NCBI GenBank assembly: GCA_028023455.1
Contig: JAQFVV010006473.1
Location: 62,001-126,000 of the forward strand
Direction: 5' to 3'
DNA from: Epiperipatus broadwayi
Taxonomy: Eukaryota; Onychophora; Udeonychophora; Euonychophora; Peripatidae
DNA length: 64,000 nt
The position numbers were made by a program, and so were the translations under genes. The notes beneath the pieces are model-generated. The model ran no database searches. It was not told the DNA's origin and worked only from the letters and a program-made list of their open reading frames with translations. Shown here in pieces: positions 58,366 through 64,000 of this stretch; the stretch's first letter is position 1, and each line of letters opens with the position of its first letter.

Positions 58366-59039
58366 GTAAAAATAATAATTTGGCTAATTGAATCAAGATA
58401 TTGTTTTCAACCCCTCACTTTGGCACTAAATATTATTTGAACTCCAGAGAAATAGATCAGGTGGCTATTTTTAATGTATTTAAACAATACAAATCTGTTT
58501 GTTATTAGTTTAATTAAAATTTATTTTCAGATTTTATTTCCAATAACTTAGACTGCAAACTATCAAGGACTGATGCAAAAGTGCAGCCTCATTTAATTTA
58601 AATAATTTTTAGTTTGATATTTTTCATTCTAAAAATTGGAAAAAAAATTAAAATTAAAAAAAAACTGAATTGCTTCTATCATAAATTTTACCTTAGTTTA
58701 CTATATATTAATGATTTATCATTTTTACTGCTGCTTAGATCACTTTGTAATAAAACATTTCACCATATTATGCATTATTTCCTTATATTATATATAAACT
58801 ATATTCAGTTTCTTTTCATACTGAATTTACTATTTAAAATCTTAGTGATACATTAGTTGTGTAATATTAAAAAGTGGGTACCAATTTAGTAAGTGCTCTA
58901 TAACATTTTAAAGACCAGTGGAGTTTCCAAATCACTGCTAACACAACTAAGTATTAAAAGTTGCCAAATAATACTGCCAAAAGTAATAACAAAGTATTTA
59001 GATATTTTGTTCGCTCCATATAAAAATTGCATTTTTCAT

Positions 59040-60060
59040 CAAAAAATAAAACCAACGATAGAAATTTCATAAAAATAAGCATAATAAAAAAAAAACAACA
59101 AAATTTCAAAAGCAATATTTAGAAAATATTAGTAGCAAATGACAACATAAAAAATTAAAGTGACCAAAAAAATACACTACTATTAAAATCAAGTACAAAA
59201 AAACAATATTTAGCAAATATTAATAATTATGAAATGACCAAAAAGTTAATATAATAAAGTGACAAAAAAAATCAAATAACTCTAGAAATCAAATATAATA
59301 ATTAGGAAGTAATCACAATCAAATAACTTCAAAAATGAAATGTCAAAAATATCAATAATTAGGAAATGATCAAAAAATTAGTGTAATCATGTAATCAAAA
59401 AAATCAAATTACCAGCATTATAAAAATACTAAAGTAATATTACTTTTAAAATATGGCAGCAAAACATGTATTGGTGTTAATGTAAGTATGGCAATCAAAA
59501 AATCTCATAAACTAACACAATAAATAATGTGCTTGAATTAAAGCAATTTAATATTACAATTAACAAAAATGCAATAAATCCACATTATTGATAATTAAAT
59601 GTAAAATAAAAGTTTCAAAAACAATTTTAGAGTTAACAAAGTATTTTAATTTTACAAGCAACAGATATCACATTTTAAATATTATCAAATGTTCAATTAT
59701 GAGAGTTATATTAAAATCTTAAAACAAAGCAGCAGATAACAAAAAAAGTGTGTAACTAATAAATTATGGAAAAAATGTACTGAAATTAAAGTATTTTAAT
59801 TTTACAATTAACAAACATCACATTTTAAATTGTCAGAAAATGCACAATTACTAAAGATATATTAATTAAAATTCTAAGATATAATGTCAGAATACAGAAA
59901 AAAGTGTATAACTAACAAATTCACTTATAAAAAAATGTAATAAAATGAAAGTATTGTAATTTTATAATTACTAAGCATCACATTTTAAATATTATAAATT
60001 ATGAGAAAAGTATTACTGAAGAATATAAGACAAGTGTAATAAATATTAAAATTAATAAAT
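59040..60060. repeat. Degenerate tandem repeats, ~100-bp then ~155-bp period
   Basis: At 59090-59420 GAAATGACCAAAAAGTTA-type units recur about every 100 bases. From ~59532, AAAGTATTTTAATTTTACAA followed by CATCACATTTTAAAT recurs at ~59636, 59788 and 59948, and GTGTATAACTAACAAATTC between them. Spacing is 152-160 bases. Satellite-like, very A-rich. Confidence 0.65.
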
Positions 60061-60704
60061 AAAACTATAAAACTATATTAACAACATTAAAAAAATAAAA
60101 CAAATAAAAAATTACTAAATCAACATAAAAACTTTGATGTAAAAAACATCTACAAGTACTTATCAGTTTATTAAATATTAAAATACTAAAATTAATAAAT
60201 ATTAAAATTTATGTTGCTTTTTTGAAAATTAAAATAGATATTATATATGTCCATGCCTAAAAGATGGTGCTTTTCTTCTTCATGTGGTAGTTAGCAAAAA
60301 GAATAATGGGTAAAACAATTTGCTGGGATCAGCATGTCATTTTAAAAGGCTCATTTTAACTTCTTACTAGAGTCATAAAAAATAATGCACATCATCTAAA
60401 GGGTTTACCTTAGACCTTTTATTTATTTAGAGTGATAAAAATAATATCTGACTTAAAAACTAAAACTATAAAATGTTTATAATCTTAAAGTAATACAGAT
60501 CTTTGCACAGGGAAATACCAAAATAATTAATATGTAAAATATTTATATTAATTATGTTGATTATTTTTGATCAATAAATAGATATAATATTATTTGGGAA
60601 TACACGAATGGGCAGAATAGAAAGACGATTTTCAAGCTTGTTCTCATTATGTCAGCCACTTGACACTTAAAGATAAAGTGAGGTGGCGGGGGTGATAAGG
60701 TTTT

Positions 60705-61300
60705 TTTTTCCAGTCAACAAAATTAAAGTGAGAGTTTAAAATTTGTTTAAATCCATAAATGTTGTTTATTTGTTGGGGTTTTTAAAGTTTGATGTAATTG
60801 TTTTGTTTGTTACTAATAATGAAAAATAATGGTAAATGTTTTGTGGAAATTTTTCATTTTTTTTGTTTATTTTAATATTTGATAATTGATTTTTAATTTT
60901 GATGTGATGAAAAAATAGCAATGATATAAACCTTTAATCATCTGTTTATATACATACCTATTTATTTATCTGCCTTTTTATTTTCCTGTCTGTCTTTCTG
61001 TCTATCTATCTATTGGTATCTCTCTATAGATAGATAAACAGATGAACAGAGATTGACATCGTTGCTATTTTTCCATCACATCAAAAATAAAAATCAATTA
61101 GCAAATATTAAAATAACAAATAAAAATAAAAACAAATTTCTAAAAAAACATTTACAAGCTTATTACTATTAGTAACAAACAAAACAATTATATCAAGCAT
61201 AAAAAACTCAATTAGAAAAAACATAACATTTATACATAACATTTATGGATTAAAAAAAAGTAAAAACTCTTGCTTTAATTTTGTTGGATGGACAAAACAT
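60705..61300. mobile_element. Large fold-back with ~270-bp arms around a (CTAT)n-type loop
   Basis: TTGATGTGATGAAAAAATAG (left) and its complement CTATTTTTCCATCACATCAA (right) frame a loop with CTGTCTGTCTTTCTGTCTAT. Outward, GTTTGTTACTAATAATG / TTACTATTAGTAACAAAC, CCATAAATGTTG / ACATTTATGG and CAACAAAATTAAAG / CTTTAATTTTGTTG also mirror. No coding capacity. Confidence 0.82.
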
Positions 61301-61494
61301 TGCTATTTTCCCCTGATTTTTATTAGGTGTCAAATGCTTGATGTGATAAGAACATGTTTGAAAACAGCCGTTCCATTTCCTACCTTTCAGGTATTTATTT
61401 TACTGTTCAAAAATAATCAACATAAAATAAGTATTTCTCATGCAGATATTTTATTCACAAAACATGTGTATAATTTTAAGATTATACACATTTT

Positions 61495-61965
61495 AAAAAT
61501 AAATAAACAGTCAATGAGTCTACTATAGACTAGGCTAACTATTGAGCCATTGCCAGCTTAAGGCAATTATTTAAACCTTAATTTGGATGGACAAACTTAA
61601 GTACTAATCCATCTGAATATATAACCATGAAAACAACAATGCTGAAATATTAAAACACACTGATCATCATCAATGCTCTGGCCACTTAATACCATTAATG
61701 TACTGGACAATTATAAACTTAATTTTTAATGGAGACTAAACTAAATAAAATATAGTGCATTGACTTTAAAAAATATATTTTCGTGCACTCCAGAATCATC
61801 ATCAGCATCATCATTCTCTGGATGTCCATACACTAAATACATATGCCCCTCTGTTCTATATAGTTGTTATGCACAAATCTATCTCAGGAAGCAAGAACTC
61901 TGTAATTTATTCCTATGAGCAAAATGGAAATATATAAATAGATTAGCTTATTAATTAAACAACAT
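61495..61965. repeat. Truncated third member of the block A/B family
   Basis: TAGGCTAACTATTGAGCC, GGCAATTATTTAAACC, TGATCATCATCAATGCTCTG and TGTACTGGACAATTATAAAC match A (23280-23640) and B (42820-43190) in order. It is diverged, lacks both ends and ends near TAGCTTATTAATTAAAC, the AATAAA region of A and B. Confidence 0.75.
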
Positions 61966-63940
61966 GTTCAGAATCAAAGATAACAATCTTTGATTCAGTT
62001 TAGCAAGAAAAAAACTTTTAACAGATTTTTTTCTTTAAAAACTATTTCACTATTTGTAAGAGAAATTTGACTGGATTTTATAAAAAAATGTCTAACAATT
62101 TGAAATGATGTAACTTATCAATTATTATATAATACCAAAAACAAATTATTACTTTTATAAAACAAAAAAATCTATTAACACACAAAAAATAGTGTGCACA
62201 TATAAATAAATAATACCTCTACCCATGGATTTCTTGTTTATGGAGATCTTTCCATTTCCAATTTCAGTCTTTCCCCAATAAAATTTTTCCTTGAAGGCTT
62301 CTAAACATGGGCCTGGCCTGGTTAAATTTGTACTTTCCTGGGTCTGTAGCCATTAAAGATACATGAAATTAGCAATTTTTTGCCCATTTGGTTCTCCTCT
62401 TGAATTTCCAGGTGAAACAGATATAGACAGACTTCTGTTCTTGTTTGAAGGCAAGCTTGTGAATACTTTAGGGGAATACTTTATTTTCTACATTTTTATT
62501 TTAGTGAAGATAGGTTATTTGGAGGAAGATTATGTCTAGCTTTTAACTAAATCTAGCACATGGTTTTCATTTTTAGTGCTAAACTCATAATATGCTTAAA
62601 AGCTTGATAAAAAACTTCTGCTTTTCTATTCAGTAAATTGGTATCAGCTGGATTAACCTTGGGTGGCTCTTTCTTTAACAGTTAAGTTAGGAATATTTTT
62701 TCCTACTATTTTTTTCAGCAACAGTATTAAGATTTGACTGTTCTCTTCAACAGTTAAGTTAGCAATAATCTACATAGACATATGGTATTATCACTAATTC
62801 ACACACTCACATACATATTTTTTCTTTTCCACAAGCTAATTACAATCTGTCTCTTACATGACAATCTTCATGAGCAATCAATTTTTTGTCATAGACCTCT
62901 CAGGTAACTGCACCAATACAGATTCTCCTTCACTTTTAGAAGTAGAGCATTTCAACTCATTACTACTATTTATAGTTTCTTGTGAAATTTTCTCATTCAT
63001 TCTCATTAATTTCTTCCACTCCTTATTTTCATTGACTTGTTATATGTATATGGTTATAAAGTTTTTATTTGCTTATATGTGTAAAGATAGTATACCATAG
63101 GGTTCCTTGCCACCCCAAAACATTTTGTGTTTATTCATGATTCCAACCCTACATGTGTGTGTGGGTGCATGTTTTATTGCCTATATTTAAATCTGAATTT
63201 TACTTGTCAGACCTATTTTAAATATGATTTATTAGTCAATTAGTCATTTAGTTATTGGTCTCTGATTACCATGATGTTTGCATCACCATATGTGCATTCA
63301 CCATTTTTTTATGTCATTTCCTTTTAATGTACATGTTCAAACTTAAAAAAGGTCTTACTTATACATTCTCATTGTGGTTGAATATATTGGTACTTTATAT
63401 GAGTAAGTCCATGGTGGTTATGAATGGTGATTGTTTGAAAATAAATCACCATTCCAAAACAATTTTTTTATAGCTTTCCAAATCCTGAAGCTAACTACCC
63501 ATGTAAGCTCTTTGTTTTGAACCCCTAAAGTTAGGTGCCAGATGTAATGGACTGGTGATTCTTGCAAAAGAAGGAAATACATCTATGTTCAGACTTAGGA
63601 TTTTCAGGTAGGATTTCAGCAAGGATGTTATGAAATACTTAAACCATGATTACATCCACCTCCAATGGGCTAGCTCTATATTCACATATTAAATCTAGAT
63701 ATAATTTGGACTAATTCATCATCTCATCCTCTCTCCAGCTCCATTATGCCCCAGTATTCAAACTCAGGGAGAATTCATACTCAACTTTCTTCAGTGATGG
63801 GCTTACTAAGGTCAATGACTATTGAACCTCTATATAATCAAGGATCAATTACAGCACTTTCCCAGGATATTTCTAATATCAGTATCATATAAATAAAGGT
63901 GTGTATTAGAATTTAGCATACATATTTAGAGGTATGAATG
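61966..63940. other. No gene recognised
   Basis: More complex composition than average (62220-62760 and 63480-63850). A short repeat TTCAACAGTTAAGTTAGCAAT / TTAACAGTTAAGTTAGGAAT occurs at 62675 and 62745. Small frames at 62858-63100 and 63255-63473 (plus) are open but carry no recognisable motif. Confidence 0.5.
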
Positions 63941-63944
63941 CACA

Positions 63945-64000
63945 ATGATGGGAACAAGACAGAGACCAAATGGATTGAAACAATTTAATAAGATTTATTA
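63945..64000 (-). repeat. LTR-like edge cut by the window end
   Basis: ACAATTTAATAAGATTTATTA resembles the minus-strand AATAAA context of blocks A, B and D (ACAATTAAATAAGTTTATTAA). Probably the start of another such element outside the window. Confidence 0.35.

Noticed and set aside
1-64000. CRISPR arrays, operons or prokaryotic systems
   Set aside because: No regularly spaced short repeats with unique spacers and no prokaryotic gene organisation; all recognisable proteins are eukaryotic retroelement domains.

Overview
The window looks like repeat-dominated, non-coding DNA from an animal (metazoan) nuclear genome that is very A+T rich; by eye only about a quarter of bases are G or C. I see no operons, no bacterial gene density and no confident single-copy host gene. 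What can be recognised is transposon-derived: Penelope-like elements (PLEs) with GIY-YIG endonuclease, LINE fragments with an APE-type endonuclease and RTE-like reverse transcriptase, tRNA-derived SINEs, LTR-type elements, fold-back elements and many long (AT)n tracts. The mix fits a low-GC invertebrate (arthropod, cnidarian or flatworm are all possible), but the species cannot be fixed from the sequence.

Layout. 0-3 kb: LINE endonuclease fragment (minus strand), a 71-bp tandem duplication and two fold-backs. 6.0-8.8 kb: decayed PLE (minus strand) framed by inverted copies of one tRNA-derived SINE. 10.6 kb: a second SINE family. 11.7-16.4 kb: long non-coding block between (AT)n tracts. 16.46-19.51 kb: complete LTR element with two ~430-bp LTRs, a purine tract and one long internal reading frame of unknown family. 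22.9-26.6 kb: long TGTAA...TTACA-bounded repeat (family A). 28.6-31.2 kb: fold-back and LINE remnant. 32.8-35.9 kb: inverted SINE pieces, a palindromic repeat, a PLE reverse-transcriptase fragment and two direct repeats with hammerhead-ribozyme-like motifs. 36-40 kb: nothing recognised. 40.2-46.3 kb: two more (AT)n-bounded blocks (C and B; B is a second copy of family A). 46.4-53.4 kb: fold-back, SINE and two LINE fragments. 53.5-56.0 kb: a dense PLE/hammerhead cluster ending in a ~560-bp palindrome. 57.8-64 kb: fold-backs, degenerate tandem repeats and LTR-like fragments.

The most interesting items are (1) the LTR element whose only frame encodes a coiled-coil/basic protein with no protease, reverse transcriptase or integrase that I can see; (2) three different hammerhead-like RNA motifs tied to PLE or retrozyme-like repeats, several as inverted pairs, one with an intact-looking core; (3) repeated use of (AT)n microsatellites as landing sites by unrelated elements; and (4) a 36-nt tRNA-Lys 5' half inserted with a 16-bp target duplication.
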